DNA from: Cunninghamella blakesleeana
Taxonomy: Eukaryota; Mucoromycota; Mucoromycetes; Mucorales; Cunninghamellaceae
Reading direction: 5' to 3'
Length of the DNA: 64,000 nt
Assembly (NCBI GenBank): GCA_017871115.1
Contig: JAFCIZ010000001.1
Coordinates: 3,825,501-3,889,500, forward strand
Part shown: positions 48,550-61,702 of the stretch, one piece after another
Numbering within the stretch: the stretch's first letter is position 1
How the letters are laid out: every line of letters starts with the position of its first letter
Notes under the pieces: generated by a model
The model's input: only the letters and a program-made list of their open reading frames with translations
Database searches by the model: none
Told to the model about the DNA's origin: nothing
Program-made: the position numbers and the translations under genes

Positions 48550-51500
48550 ATGCTTAAAAAGCTGATATTATTAATATGTTTACAACTACTACTACAAAGT
48601 TCAATAGTCTATGGAAAAGAATTAACACCGATACATCAATCTGGATACTGCTCTATGCGCGGTCAGTGTGCTATGAGTGGATTTAATTATTTACCTTGTG
48701 TTGATAATAGTCCAGCAACGTTACCTTCTTCGGAAACGTTTCGACAACAACTTGTAAATACTTGTGGGGCAGCTTATCAAGAAGGACCTATCTGTTGTGA
48801 TGAATCCCAATTTAATGATTTAGTGGAACAAGTGAAAAGAGCTGAAACGATTGTTGCTTCTTGTCCTGCTTGCTGGAAAAACTTTTTGCAATTTTGGTGT
48901 TCTTTTACTTGTTCACCTAATCAATCCATGTTTGTAAATATAACAAGTAGTATACCAAGTACTAAAGAAAATGAAAAAGATTCCGTTGATCAAGTGGATT
49001 ATTGGGTTGGGGATACGTTTGGTACCGAATTTTTTGACAGTTGTAAAGATATTAAATTTGGTTCAAGCAATGGTTATGCAATGGATTTCATTGGTGGAGG
49101 CGCAAAGTCTTGGCATGATATGGTTGTCTATATGGGGATGAAACGTCCATTGTTAGGTAGTCCCTTCCAAATTGATTTCCCAGAATTAAATAATTCTCCA
49201 AGAAATGGTTTAGAAAGATATAATGATCATGGCCAATCCTGTGAAGAAGGACCTTACCGATGTGCATGTATGGATTGCCAAGCTGCATGCCCTATTCTTC
49301 CTCCTACCCCTCATGAAAAACCTGAATGTTATATTGGTTCCTTAAGATGCTGGAGCTTTGCTATGTTGACAACATATGCTTCTATTGTGTTTTTATCTAT
49401 AATATGGTTTTTATTACAACAACAATGGGTGCTTACTAGAGTTTATAAATTATTACATAAAAGTGACCATGATGAAGTAACACGAGGTAGATATGAACGG
49501 CTTCCTTTATCTGAAGAAAGCGAAAATGTAAATGAAAATGAAAATGAAGATGATGGTTATGAACATGGTGAAGCATTGTTGGATCCTGATCATACACCTA
49601 GACGTTATTGGCTTAATTCTCGTATTCAAAGTTGGTTCTATTATCAAGGTTTATTCTGTGCTCGTCATCCTTGGTTAGTAATTGTTATCGGTTTAATATC
49701 TGTTTCTATTTGCTCTTTAGGATGGTCTCATTTCCAAGTAGAACGTGATCCTATTAATTTATGGGTTTCCCCCTCTTCGGAAGATTTAGCTTATAAAAAT
49801 CATTTTGATTCTCATTTTTCACCTTTTTATCGTACAACTCAACTCTTTTTGGTCAGCGAAGATGACGAATCACCTATATTATCAGCTTCTAGATTACAAA
49901 GTTTATTTTCTTTAGAAAAGGAAATTCAAACCATGGAATCCAATAAATATGGCCAAAAATTAAAAGATATCTGTTTCCATCCTAATGGTGATGCTTGTGT
50001 TGTCCAATCGATTACTGGGTACTGGCAAGGGGATGTAAGAATGTTTGATCCAAACACTTGGCGTGAAGATCTTTTACAATGCACATCACAGCCTAGTTTA
50101 TGTCTTCCTGAATTTCAACAACCTTTAAAACCTCAAATGATTCTTGGTGGATATGGAAAGGATGATGATTATTTAAATGCTAAAGCGATAGTGGTTACTT
50201 ATGTTTTACAAAATTCGTTAAATACAACTATTATTGAAAAAGCACATGATTGGGAAGTCACTCTTTTATCAAATATTCTATCAGTTGTAAATGAGCGACC
50301 AGAATGGAATGGTGTTCGTATAACTTATTCTACTGAAGTAAGTGGAATATATAATAATAATTAAAAAAATCAAAAAATTCATATGTTTTTTCTATTGTGT
50401 TTTTTTTAGAGCTCATTGGAGATTGAATTAAATAAATCTAGCAATACAGATGGTATGACAGTAGTTATTAGTTATATCGTTATGTTTTTATATGCTTCTA
50501 TTGCTCTTGGGCGATTTACATCATGGAATCCACGCCGATTGTTGGTAGAATCAAAGTTCAGTCTTGGTATCTGTGGAATTTTAATTGTAATTTTTTCAGT
50601 ATCAACGGCTGTTGGGTTATTTTCTTTTACTGGTCGTAAAACAACATTGATTATTGCAGAAGTGATTCCATTTTTAGTATTAGCTGTAGGTGTTGATAAT
50701 ATTTTTATCCTTTGCCATGAGTTTGATCGATTAAGATTAAAAGAAGGACAAGACGATCGTAACAATGATAATGGCGACTCTATTGAAATATGTGCTGCTA
50801 AAACTTTGGGTAAAATGGGTCCAAGTATCTTACTTAGTTCTATTAGTGAAACTATCGCTTTTGGGTTGGGTATCTTCGTGAGTATGCCAGCTGTTAGTAG
50901 TTTTGCTATTGTTGCTTCTATTGCTGTCTTTGTAGATTTCTTACTTCAAGTAACATGTTTTGTTTCATGTATGGTATTGGATGCTTATCGTACAGAGGTA
51001 AAATAATATTAATTATAATAGTAGTAATGATAAATAGTAAGAAAAAATAAAAATAAAACTGGAGTTGAAATTAGAAAGGAAAGGGAGAAAAGAAAGAGAA
51101 AAAAAAAAAAAACTAACAAATAATAGTAATATTATTATTATAATGATTATTATTAATGATACATATTTATATTATTTTATACAATATTATATTACCTAGG
51201 CAAATCGACTGGATTGTCTTCCTTGCATAAAAATAGATACTAATGATACTGTACAAAATGAAGGGTGGTTTGAAACTCTTTGGAATCATGGATTTGTACC
51301 TTTTGTGCTAAGTCATAAGACTCGCATAATCAGCTGCTTTATATTCCTTGGTATATTTATGTTTAACCTTTCTATGGTTCCACAAGTTTCATTAGGATTG
51401 GATCAACGTATTGCTTTACCATCAGATTCTTATTTAGTACCTTATTTTAATGATTTGGATAACTATTTTAATGTTGGTCCACCTGTTTATTTTGTTGTCC

Positions 51501-53053
51501 AAGGTGTCAATATGACGGATCACTCTATCCAAAAGCAAATATGTGGTAGATTACCTGGATGTGATGAATTTTCTTTTGCAAATATTTTGGAACAAGAAAG
51601 AAAAAGACCTAATGTATCATATATTGGAGAACCCACAAGTGTTTGGTTAGATGATTACTTCCAATGGTTAAACCCTAGTGTAGGTTGTTGCAGATTAAAG
51701 AAAAAATCCAATCGATCCAAATTTTCACCTTGGCTTGTGGGGCATAGTAAAACCAAAGATTTATGTGGTCCTTGGGATGACGATGATGATTGCGAACCTT
51801 GTTACCCCGAATGGTCAGTATCAGATATGAATAGTCTACCGGCTGGAAGAGTATTTTTGGATTATTTTGATATATGGATTAATATGGCACCTGATGAAAA
51901 TTGTCCTTTAGGTGGAAAAGCAGCTTATGGGGACGCTATCGTTATATCAGGCAATGAAAAAAAGGGAGACCATGTAGGCACAACTGAAACATCGCAATTT
52001 AGAACGTTTCATACACCTTTAAAAAGTCAAGAAGATTTTATTCAAGCATATGCTTCAGCTCATAGAATTGCGGATCAACTTAGCGATGATACGATTGGTA
52101 TGAAGGTGTATCCTTATTCAGTATTTTATATATTTTTTGAACAATATGCTCATCTTATTCCTATGGCTATGACATTACTTGGGTTTGCTATTATAACCAT
52201 ATTTATAATTACTAGTGCGTTATTGGGTAGTATAAGATCAGGAGCTATTGTTATGGCAGTGGTTGGAATGATATTAACGGATGTAATTGGTACGATGGCT
52301 TTGTGGAATATAAGTTTTAATGCTGTTAGTTTAGTGAATCTTGTCATATGTGTTGGTATCAGTGTTGAATTTTGTTGTCATATTGCTCGTGGATTCATGG
52401 TATCTCAAGGAAAATTGAATGAAAGAGCTGCAAAAAGCTTGTCAGATGTCGGAAGTTCGGTAAATAAAAAATTAAATATAAACAAAATAATAACGCTAAG
52501 AATATTCATAAAAAAAGAAAGAGAAAAAAAAAAAAAAACGGGTTTACAAACATATATGTATGCATATTGATTATATTGATTATATTTTTTTTAATTAATG
52601 TTTTTTTTTAGGTCTTTTGTGGTATTACACTGACAAAATTTGCTGGAATTTCTGTTCTTGCATTTACAAAATCCAAGATATTTGAAGTTTATTATTTTAG
52701 AATGTGTAATTTATATATATATATGCTACATATATAGTATATGATGGCTTACTTTAATATATTTAATGATATAATAATTTTTATTTTATTATTATTTTAT
52801 TATTTATTTTTTAAAAATAGATCTAACCATTGTTATTTATGGTGCGCTTCATGGACTTATTTTATTACCAATATTGCTTAGTCTATTTGGTGGTAAAGGG
52901 ATGTCTCTTTTATCAGAAATTAACGAAGATGGCTTTGTGTTAGATTGGAATAACAATGAAAATGGATTATTAATAGAAGATCGTGATAGTTTTGATCAAG
53001 TTTTAATTACTGATATGCCTCGTCGACAAAGACAACAATCAAATCATTCATAA
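48550..53053 (+). CDS. NCR1: NPC1/NCR1 sterol transporter
   Basis: Five exons (48550-50337, 50410-50997, 51200-52459, 52612-52705, 52821-53053) give about 1320 aa. The signal peptide is [20 protein letters not shown]. The Cys-rich N-terminal sterol-binding domain follows ([60 protein letters not shown]). The sterol-sensing domain is in exon 2 ([37 protein letters not shown]). The C-terminal permease half has [23 protein letters not shown]-type layout as in human NPC1 and yeast Ncr1. It moves sterol from the vacuole/lysosome lumen into the membrane. The C-terminal tail lacks an obvious dileucine signal. Confidence 0.95.
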
Positions 53054-53556
53054 TAAAAATTAAGATATGCTTATATATTATCAAAGTATGACGATATCAT
53101 TCTCCCCCAAAATAAGCATAATTTTTTTATCACTCACTCCCCCAATTTTTTTTCTTTATTTATTTTGTATTAGTTTTTTTTTGGCTGTGATTGATTTTTT
53201 TCTCCTTTTTTTTTAATTCTACTTTTCAGTTTTCTTTTTTCTCTTTCCCGTTTCTTTTCTCTTTTTCTTTCTCTTTCTTTCTTTTTAACTTTTTCTTTTG
53301 ATATATATACATATATATACATAAATATATATATATTTAGTTATATATATACGATAATATCAATAATACTTTTTATAATTTTACATTATATTTTATATAT
53401 ATTTCTTATTGTGATATTACTAATATTTTATATATAAATTCTCTTTTATACATATTTTTATATAAATATAAATATTTATCTATCTATATTTATCTATATT
53501 ATTAATTGTATTGTACATTATTTATCCTACGTAATATTTTATTTATTGTTTTTTGA
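53054..53556. other. Intergenic, pyrimidine-rich
   Basis: 503 bp: TTTCTC-rich tract (53195-53290) and TA repeats upstream of the GATA-like gene. Likely promoter; no gene seen. Confidence 0.4.
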
Positions 53557-55107
53557 ATGTCTGTATCATTATCAACTTGTTACAACAATCTAGGCTTTGG
53601 AAGATGGGAAGAATTGTGTCACGAGTTCATGTCTGTCTTACCAATGGATTATCCAAGAATGTCATTCGATGATTTGTCTAGTCCGACGTGGCACTTTATA
53701 TTCCTTAAAGATGATTGCTTTTTACAACCTTCATGCGAAATTATAGCATCATCTGATTCAAACGTCTTTCCATCAAATTTACCATCCATTAATAATCACC
53801 ATCACCATCATTATCACCATCATCACCGCCTTGATAATAGCAACAGTAATAATAACAATATGTATATACAAGATGATGACAGTGTAAGCACCTCTTCTTC
53901 TTCCTCTCAATCACTCTACTCCTTGATCTCTCCCCCTACGATTGAGCCCCTTTTCGATGGCATTGATTTAAATCAACAACATAATGAAAATGAAAGCAAT
54001 AATAGTAATAACAATGAAGTCAGCAATAATAATAATAATAGTAATAATAATAATACAATGATAAAAGTAAATAAAGAAAAGGATAAAACATTTGTACATG
54101 ATCAACAGCAACAAAAACCGATTCAATCTAAAAAACCTATTTTAATTACATTAAAAAGAAAAAAAAGAAAAAATCACCATCAACAGCTTCATTCAATTAA
54201 AAAAGAAAATCATCAACAACATCAACAAAAAAGAAAAAAGCATGATATAAACAAATCATCATCAACTATTACTACTAATACCACTACTACAACACTTTTT
54301 GAACAATTATCCCAAGTTGGTATAGATTGGTGCCGGTACTGTGGAACAACAGAAGGTGTTAATTGGCGTCCTGGTCCTTGGGGAAAAAGAACTTTGTGCA
54401 AGTAAGTATTTTTTTAAAAAATCATTCAAATATTTATATATATATATATATATATTATTGTTTATATTAATATTTATTTATATTTATCTATTATTTATTT
54501 ATTTATTTACTAATATTTTTATTTTTATTTTTTCATAGTAAACATGGATGTGATTATAAAGGTTATGGATTGGCAAGTCGATTACCAAGGTTAGATCTAT
54601 CAAGTTATCGAAATGAAAATATAGAACATCGTTTAAGACCTGTTATACAAGAATTTTGTTCTATTTGTCAAGAGCGTGGTAAATTAATCAATACAACACA
54701 TGTAGATAATGATACTGAAGAAGAAGATGAAGATGAAGAAAAAGAGATGAATCATGATTTACGTTTGATACCTTGCGATGGTGGATGTTCACGTGCTTTC
54801 CATTTAAAAGGATGTTTACAGATGAACAAGGAAAATAATCAGTCAAAAGGGTTTAATCAATATATGGAAAATCAGCAAAATGATCATTTATGGTATTGTA
54901 GTCCTACATGTTATGATAACAGAAAAAAGAAAAAAGTTGGTAAGTTTATTTTTTTTATTTTTATTTATAAACATAATTCTATTTTATATCACGGTATTAA
55001 ACGAATGTTTTTTTTATTTATATATTTATTTATTTATTATTATTATTACTTAATATTTAGTTGTGGATTTACCTCGAAAACAACCCCTGATGCGTCCTTT
55101 GAAATAA
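53557..55107 (+). CDS. GATA-like zinc finger plus PHD-like finger protein
   Basis: Three exons (53557-54401, 54539-54939, 55061-55107) give 430 aa, starting MSVSLSTCYNNLGFGRWEEL. Residues 60-250 are low complexity (His, Asn, Ser, Lys/Gln runs). The zinc finger reads CRYCGTTEGVNWRPGPWGKR then TLCNKHGC: CX2C, 18 residues, then CX4C instead of the CNAC of true GATA factors. The intron falls inside this finger. A second Cys/His-rich region follows: EFCSICQERGKL, LIPCDGGCSRAFHLKGC and LWYCSPTC, a PHD-like cross-brace. Function is probably nuclear chromatin or promoter binding. I do not recognise a named orthologue. Confidence 0.82.
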
Positions 55108-56708
55108 GAAAAGTCATGTATTTTTTTTTTCTTATACCTCCTTGTTTTTCTTTTTAAAACAAAATAAAGTAATATATATTTATATTTATAAATTTTAAAA
55201 GTCAGGTTTTTCTTTTTTCTTTTGTTTCGTGTACGAATAGCTTTTTTCACAATGACCAAGGTTTAAATTTTGAATAAATAATAATTAAAATATATAGTTT
55301 TCCTATAGCTATCTCAATTTTGTAATACGCCCATTTTTTATATTTTTTATATTTTTCCAATTCATATGTATATAGTGAACTATATTATTGATAAACCTTA
55401 TTCATTTCTAAAGTTTTTGTGTCTAATGTTTATTTTGTCAATTTTGAATACATCCAAGCATTGCGCTATGGAAAAAAAAAAGACGAAATTAATCCCGAAA
55501 AGTAAAATATGACTTCATAGAGGAATAGATTCCAAAAAAATATAAAACAGAGTTTAGCTCCAAATAATTTTTTTACAACTTTAAATAACAATAATAAAAA
55601 ATAAAATAAATAATAAATCTATACGATATATATATATATATATATTTCTATAAAATCAATTTTTTCTTTCTCATACTCTATTTTTTTAAACCTTAAAATG
55701 TGTAACTTTTTAATATTGAATCACTTAATCATTAATACAATCACTATGAAATGAAAAAAATAATATTAATTTGAAAGCATATATAACAATATGCTATAAA
55801 TAGTATAAAAGCATCTTTAGCATATTTTTTTAAAAAAAAGAGTAATGTTACAAACGTGTCAGTTATTATCACCTTTGCCTATAGTATTAATAATAAAATA
55901 GTTGTTAAAGCATATTATTTTAAGCTAATTATATAAATTAAAATATAATGTATGAAATAGAAAATTGAGAAATACATCGTTTATTTGTGTATTTTTCAAG
56001 GTAAAAGAATTGAAGGAGAGACCAACGATTTTATCATATAGTTAGTGAAAATGAAGGTATTATGAAATAAGCTTTATTAATAAATATTAAGCTATCATAT
56101 AAAAAATCAGGTGTTATAGTAGGTGTAAGTTTATATATATAAAGAATGATTACATTAAAGGAGCTAAACCTTATTTTAGATTTTATTTTTATTTTAGTTG
56201 ATTTGTATAGTACTTTAGGATAGTGAATCACATTAGTGATGAAGTACTTTATAAAATGACTGATTTTTATTTGAATCGAATTTATGCATAAAATACTACT
56301 ACCTAGATTTAAATGTTCAGATTTTTTTTAAATGATAAAACAATAGAAAATACTAAATTAAATGATTTTATTTTTATAAACTTTAAAACTTTAGGAAATA
56401 CTTTATTTTTAATAAATACATATACTTATTATTATTATTTTCAAATCACTTTGACTTTTTACTCCATACTTGATCTTTTTTTTAATATACATTACTATGC
56501 TTATATCATTGGTTTTGATTAAAACTATATATATATATATATATCTATATATATCTATATATATCTATATATCTAATTACACTGTAATGAATGATCATTG
56601 ATAATATTATTGGTTACAAATTAAACAAACAATATTCAAGAGTTGAATTGATTAAGTGGTTGTTCTAAAAAATTGTTAAATGGAAAAAATAAACAATAAA
56701 AAATAAAA
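55108..56708. other. Convergent intergenic, gene-poor
   Basis: 1.6 kb of AT-rich DNA between two convergent genes. Only short spurious frames; ATATATC-type repeats at 56527-56573. No gene or RNA recognised. Confidence 0.45.
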
Positions 56709-59700
56709 TTAAGGAACACCCTTTTTTTTTTTACACTTTTTAAATAGAGTCATCAAATTTTCCCTTTTATGCCGAAATTCGTTTTTTTTCCAAAAGTCAT
56801 CTTCATCACTATCATTCTATAAAATAAAAAAAAAAATACATGTATATAAATATAAATATAAGTAAAAGTTAATACTAATATTATTATATATTTATATATT
56901 TATCTTCTCCAAATATCTCCTTTTACTTTTGGTCGTGTTTATTTATATATACTTACGTTCAAAGCTTCAATAAATTTCTGCGGATTTAATGTAAAAAGTT
57001 CAACAAAATGTAATATATAGATGCCGCAATCATAGTAATTTTTTTGTCTTGGAACCAATGGGTATTCAGTTACTGGGTTTATAAAACTTTCCAAGTCTAC
57101 ATCTCGTTTATGTTTTGCTTCCATCTTGAGATATTTAATTATGTTTTTAATGCATTTAGTATGTTTACCATGCAATGAGTCTAATACATATATAGTTGAT
57201 CTATAGTTAAATAATAAAAATAAAAATAACAATTGAAACTTTGTAAATACTTTTATGATATTCTTATTATTTTTTAGAAATGTAGAATTCACCTTTTGAA
57301 TTCAGTTGGCTCTTCCGATGTATTAATGTTATTCCTGTTTTGGTTTGATTGATGACCTTTTGGGATACACGAATTCAAATTGGTTATTAGTACAAGGTAC
57401 CAATGATGGCTATTTTTTTTCATTTTTTTTTGTATTAAATAATAAGTAAATAGGTATAGATGTTAATATGTAACGCCAATTTTGAGTTGTCATTTTATAT
57501 ATTTTTTTAAAAAAATAAAATAAAGATGAAAATATTCAATACTCACTCTTCATTAATAGGTAAAAGGGCATATTTCTTTTTAAATAAATCCACACCAGCT
57601 GTCCATTTTTTCACAGCTTCATATGATCCATCAGTGATTGAACCCCTGTATTAAATAAAGTAATAGAAAAGTATTTTGAAAAATGAGAATATATATATAG
57701 TACATTAATGAATATAATAATAACTTACTCTTTATTCTGTGTGATTCTTGTATAAAAGAAAGTATTGAATATGTGTAAATCGTTTGATGCTTTACTATTG
57801 GATGATTGTGATGACAATAATGATGTATTGGTACATTTCCTATTGTAAAAATCATATAAGCTATTTTAAATAGCATGATTAAATAATATAGTATATATAT
57901 ATAAATGTTTAATAAATAAATTCATTGTTTTTTTTTAAATTTATTTTCGTGTTTTATATAATGTTAAAGTTAAATATTACCATCGAATGTAAAAATTGAT
58001 AACAGTATCGTTCAGGAATTTTTTAGGTTCGAGTGTTTCTTGATCACGTAAGGAAATACTAATAGCAGTTTTAGAATTTGGAATTGGATAGGTAAACAAT
58101 CTTAATGATAGAGACAAAAAATTAAAAAAAATAAAACAAATTGTTATTTAATATATATTTAGATACTATTTTTTGTATCTTTTATATTATTATTATTATT
58201 ATTTCATAATTAATCACTTACATTTCATCATCAGGTTTCAATGAGCTTGATCTTCTTGTAATTCTAACATTCTTCACTTCAGCACTAACAATGTTATCGA
58301 TAATACTTGCATGTAAATCTTCTAAAACACATGATTTCATTCCATCTTCAATTTCTAATGAATAATCATTTGTTTTTGTTGCATTTATTGTTGTTGTATT
58401 TGTTGATGTACTAGGTATTTCTTTTTTTTCAGTCGGTGATATTGAAGTAGGTGACCGATTTATTGAAGTAGATGATGATTGTGCAGAGAAGTATTCGTCA
58501 TCTTCTGTAATATTGGCTAAAGAATTTGTATTTACATTTGTATTGTTTACTTTATTTAATTGATTGCTGGATGGTGACTGAATATCATATAATTCATCTT
58601 CCTTTTTCAAATAGTGAGGCTCATTCTTTTGTTGCTGTGATTTTTCTACAATATCAATATCCATCGACATATCTTCTTTCAATGAATGATCAAATTTTCT
58701 TTTTCTTTTTTGGGGGAGCTGCAGTATGTTTGATGGTGTGTTTAAGATTGATGACGGTGTATTTGCAAAATTATCTGTAGTACCTTTTGTTGGATTACTT
58801 CTAAGACTTTTTTTATCGAGTTCAGGCGATGAAAGAATAATTACTTCATTATTATTCGGGGTCGAATTATTAAATTTGCTTGAATTATATGACCGTCGAC
58901 TTTGTCTGTAACTACTGGACTCAGATTCAATCTGTCTATTAAATGATGCGATAGATGTTTTTGCATTATATGATATTGAATTATTAAATTGCGATCCTTC
59001 TTCTTCTTTTTCTTCTTCTTCTTCATATTTTGGTGACGACGGTGAAAAAAAATCGTTAATTGAACGAATGGAATTATTGAAGGACATTTGTGAATAGGTA
59101 TTTTGACGTTTTTTTTCTGTAGGCTATATGTTAAAACAGTTAAAAAATATCAATATATTAGCACTCTTGATAATAACAATAAAAATCAATAATTAATAAT
59201 AGTATTAGCTTACAAATGGTGAATATGTGTTCATGATTTTAGCTTGGCTTGGAAGGCGATCTTTATCCTACACAAAAAAATAAGTATAAAACTCAAATAA
59301 GTATATCAATAGATTAGAGTACATTTTAATATAATATGTTTAGTTTTTACCTCGCCTGTATTAATAGAGTTAAAGTTCGTATCGTCAACTAATTTAATAA
59401 AAATAATCAATAAAAATAGTTAGTACTATTATTGATATTAATATTACTATTATTATAATTATTATTATTTAAAGTATAGGTTGATAAAAAAAAACTATGT
59501 TTTTTTACCTTTATAATTAGTTGTAGAAATTCTCTTTGATTTCGTATATTTAGTGGTAAATCGTGATTCTCTAGCTGTTTTAAGTTGTGGTCTACTATAA
59601 TACTAGTATTAATAATAAATAATAATTAATACATGGTCAAAGAAATAAATATACATTAATAAACACTTACCTGATTTGAGTTTGTTCTAGATTTAATACT

Positions 59701-60243
59701 TTTCAATTTTCCTAATAATTACAAAAGATTATAATAAGAGTTGAGTTCCACTTTTCTTTAACTAATAAATATATTATATAAATAAATAAATGATAATATT
59801 TAAATTACCTGTAAATGGAATACTTGAACTAGTTGTGTTAGATGGTATATCTGTGGATGAATCTGAATGGTGTGAAGGCTAAAACAATAAATAATAAAAA
59901 TACAGGTATGTAGGTATTAGTATTCATTATTGTTATCTATTTATATTATTTTGGCATTTATACAATTAATTGATCTTTACTATATTGCCGGGTATAGATA
60001 TTGGTGTGCCTTTAGAAGTTCCTCCTCGTCTATTATGCTGATCAGGTAAAAGATTGGATGCTTTAAGTGAAGACTTAAATAATAAAAATATAAGATAAAG
60101 TTAATAAATAAAAGATTCAATTGTTAAATCTTTTTTTCTATTTTTTCTATTTTTTCTATTTTGATATTGTAAATTACTTTTGTTAATAATAGTATGGCAT
60201 CGTCTTGTGGTTGCATGTTATTATTGTTTTTCGAGTTTGACAT
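56709..60243 (-). CDS. ULP2/SENP6-7-type SUMO protease
   Basis: Many exons from ATG 60243 (MSNSKNNNNMQPQDDAIL) to stop 56709. The N-terminal half is disordered and Ser/Asn-rich (about residues 1-430), with a Glu/Asp/Lys tract. The C48 peptidase domain follows: FTYPIPNSKTAISISLRD, then EPKKFLNDTVINFYI, the His in HWYLVLVTNLNS, the Asp in IYVLDSLHGKH, and the Gln/Cys box PRQKNYYDCGIYILHFVELF. The catalytic triad is complete. A long insert between the first and His blocks is typical of the ULP2/SENP6-7 group, which edits poly-SUMO chains in the nucleus. The C-terminus is short and Lys-rich. Confidence 0.88.
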
Positions 60244-61702
60244 AGATCGATTGAGGGTTAAAAAAAGTTGTAGAAAATTATAATGAAAAAAAGAGTGAAA
60301 GAATATAAAAGACTCCGCCTTCGAAAATTTTCCCCTTATAGCGAGTGGATAAATCGGGGTAATTTTTCTCTTTCTTTTAAATCCTACTTTTTCTCAATAT
60401 TAGCAATATTATCAATAATAAAAAACTTTTTTCATAAACGTTACTATTGAATATATATAAATTTAAATTATATTATATAATATATTAAATCAATATTCTA
60501 TTCTTATAATTTTTAGATAGATGCCCCAGTCTAACTGGATATTTTAACAACTGTAAATATGAAAATAAAGGATTACTTTATACATAAAACAAACGCGTGT
60601 TTCAATAAATATTAATAAATACAACTTTTCCAGTATAATAATATCACTACTAACAGGAATATTAACAGCAAAAAATTTTTTTTTAAAAAAACTATTTATT
60701 TCATAAAAAAGTTTTGCGATAATTTAAGAAAGAAAAAAAACATATTACTGATAATACTACTACTTCTAATAATTATAATTATAAAGGTATATATCAAAGG
60801 CACTAAATAAAATATGATATAGCTGGATTTATAAGTGTGATCGATAAAAATCGTTTAATCAAACATAAATATTCATTATGACTACTTTCATTCTTTACAA
60901 TACAAAACAAGAACTTTAATCAATAATAAAACTAATTATAGCAATTATAATATATATGTAACTTAATGATATAATCGATAAGCTTCGTATAGGGTGAATA
61001 AAATGAAAAAGCGTTTGATAAATTGGTTTATCCTTTAATAGGTAGTGATACTGTGCTTCATCTCCAATCATAATACAAAAATAGTTATTATTTCATTCCT
61101 ACACTTATTATTATTATTACTTCAATTAGACGAAAAAGAATCAATCTTCGTTCAATAAAAATTTGAGGGGGATTTAAAAACGTTTCTTTTTACTATATAT
61201 CTATTTATTTAGTAAAGAAAATAATTTTCTTGAATCAGAAATTTTTTAAAATAATACTAATAATTAAATGATTTTTTAAACTGGATATAAATAAAAAAAA
61301 AAAAAAAAATAGGATAGAATAACAAACGGGAGAAAGGTTAACTTTAAATAATAATAGATTTATTCTGATATTTGTCCTATGATCTGAAAAAATGAAATTT
61401 ATGTCATGTGTTTATTATGAAAGAAGTATTCTACTTATTTTGTTATCGATGAAATTGGTGTACAAAATTTCAAGAAGAACGGATATAAGGTGACTGTTGA
61501 TTGGATCAATTCATACATAAAAATTTAAAATTTGGATGAAGGAAAAATCTGGGAGTGTGTAATGAAAGTGGAGTTTTAAAATATTTTAAAAAGGGCAGGA
61601 TAATTTTTTTATCGATTTCTTTTTCTTTCTTTTTCTTTCTATTATTATTTTTATTTTTTTCTGTTCAGTTCAAGTTACCTTTTTTATACTTTATATCACA
61701 GC
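60244..61702. other. Divergent promoter interval, SUMO protease and TPS
   Basis: 1.46 kb. A GGAGTTTTAAAA motif at 61570-61581, 121 bp before the TPS start; a gactccg near 60311. A long T/C tract (61614-61660) precedes the TPS start. No gene seen. Confidence 0.45.
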
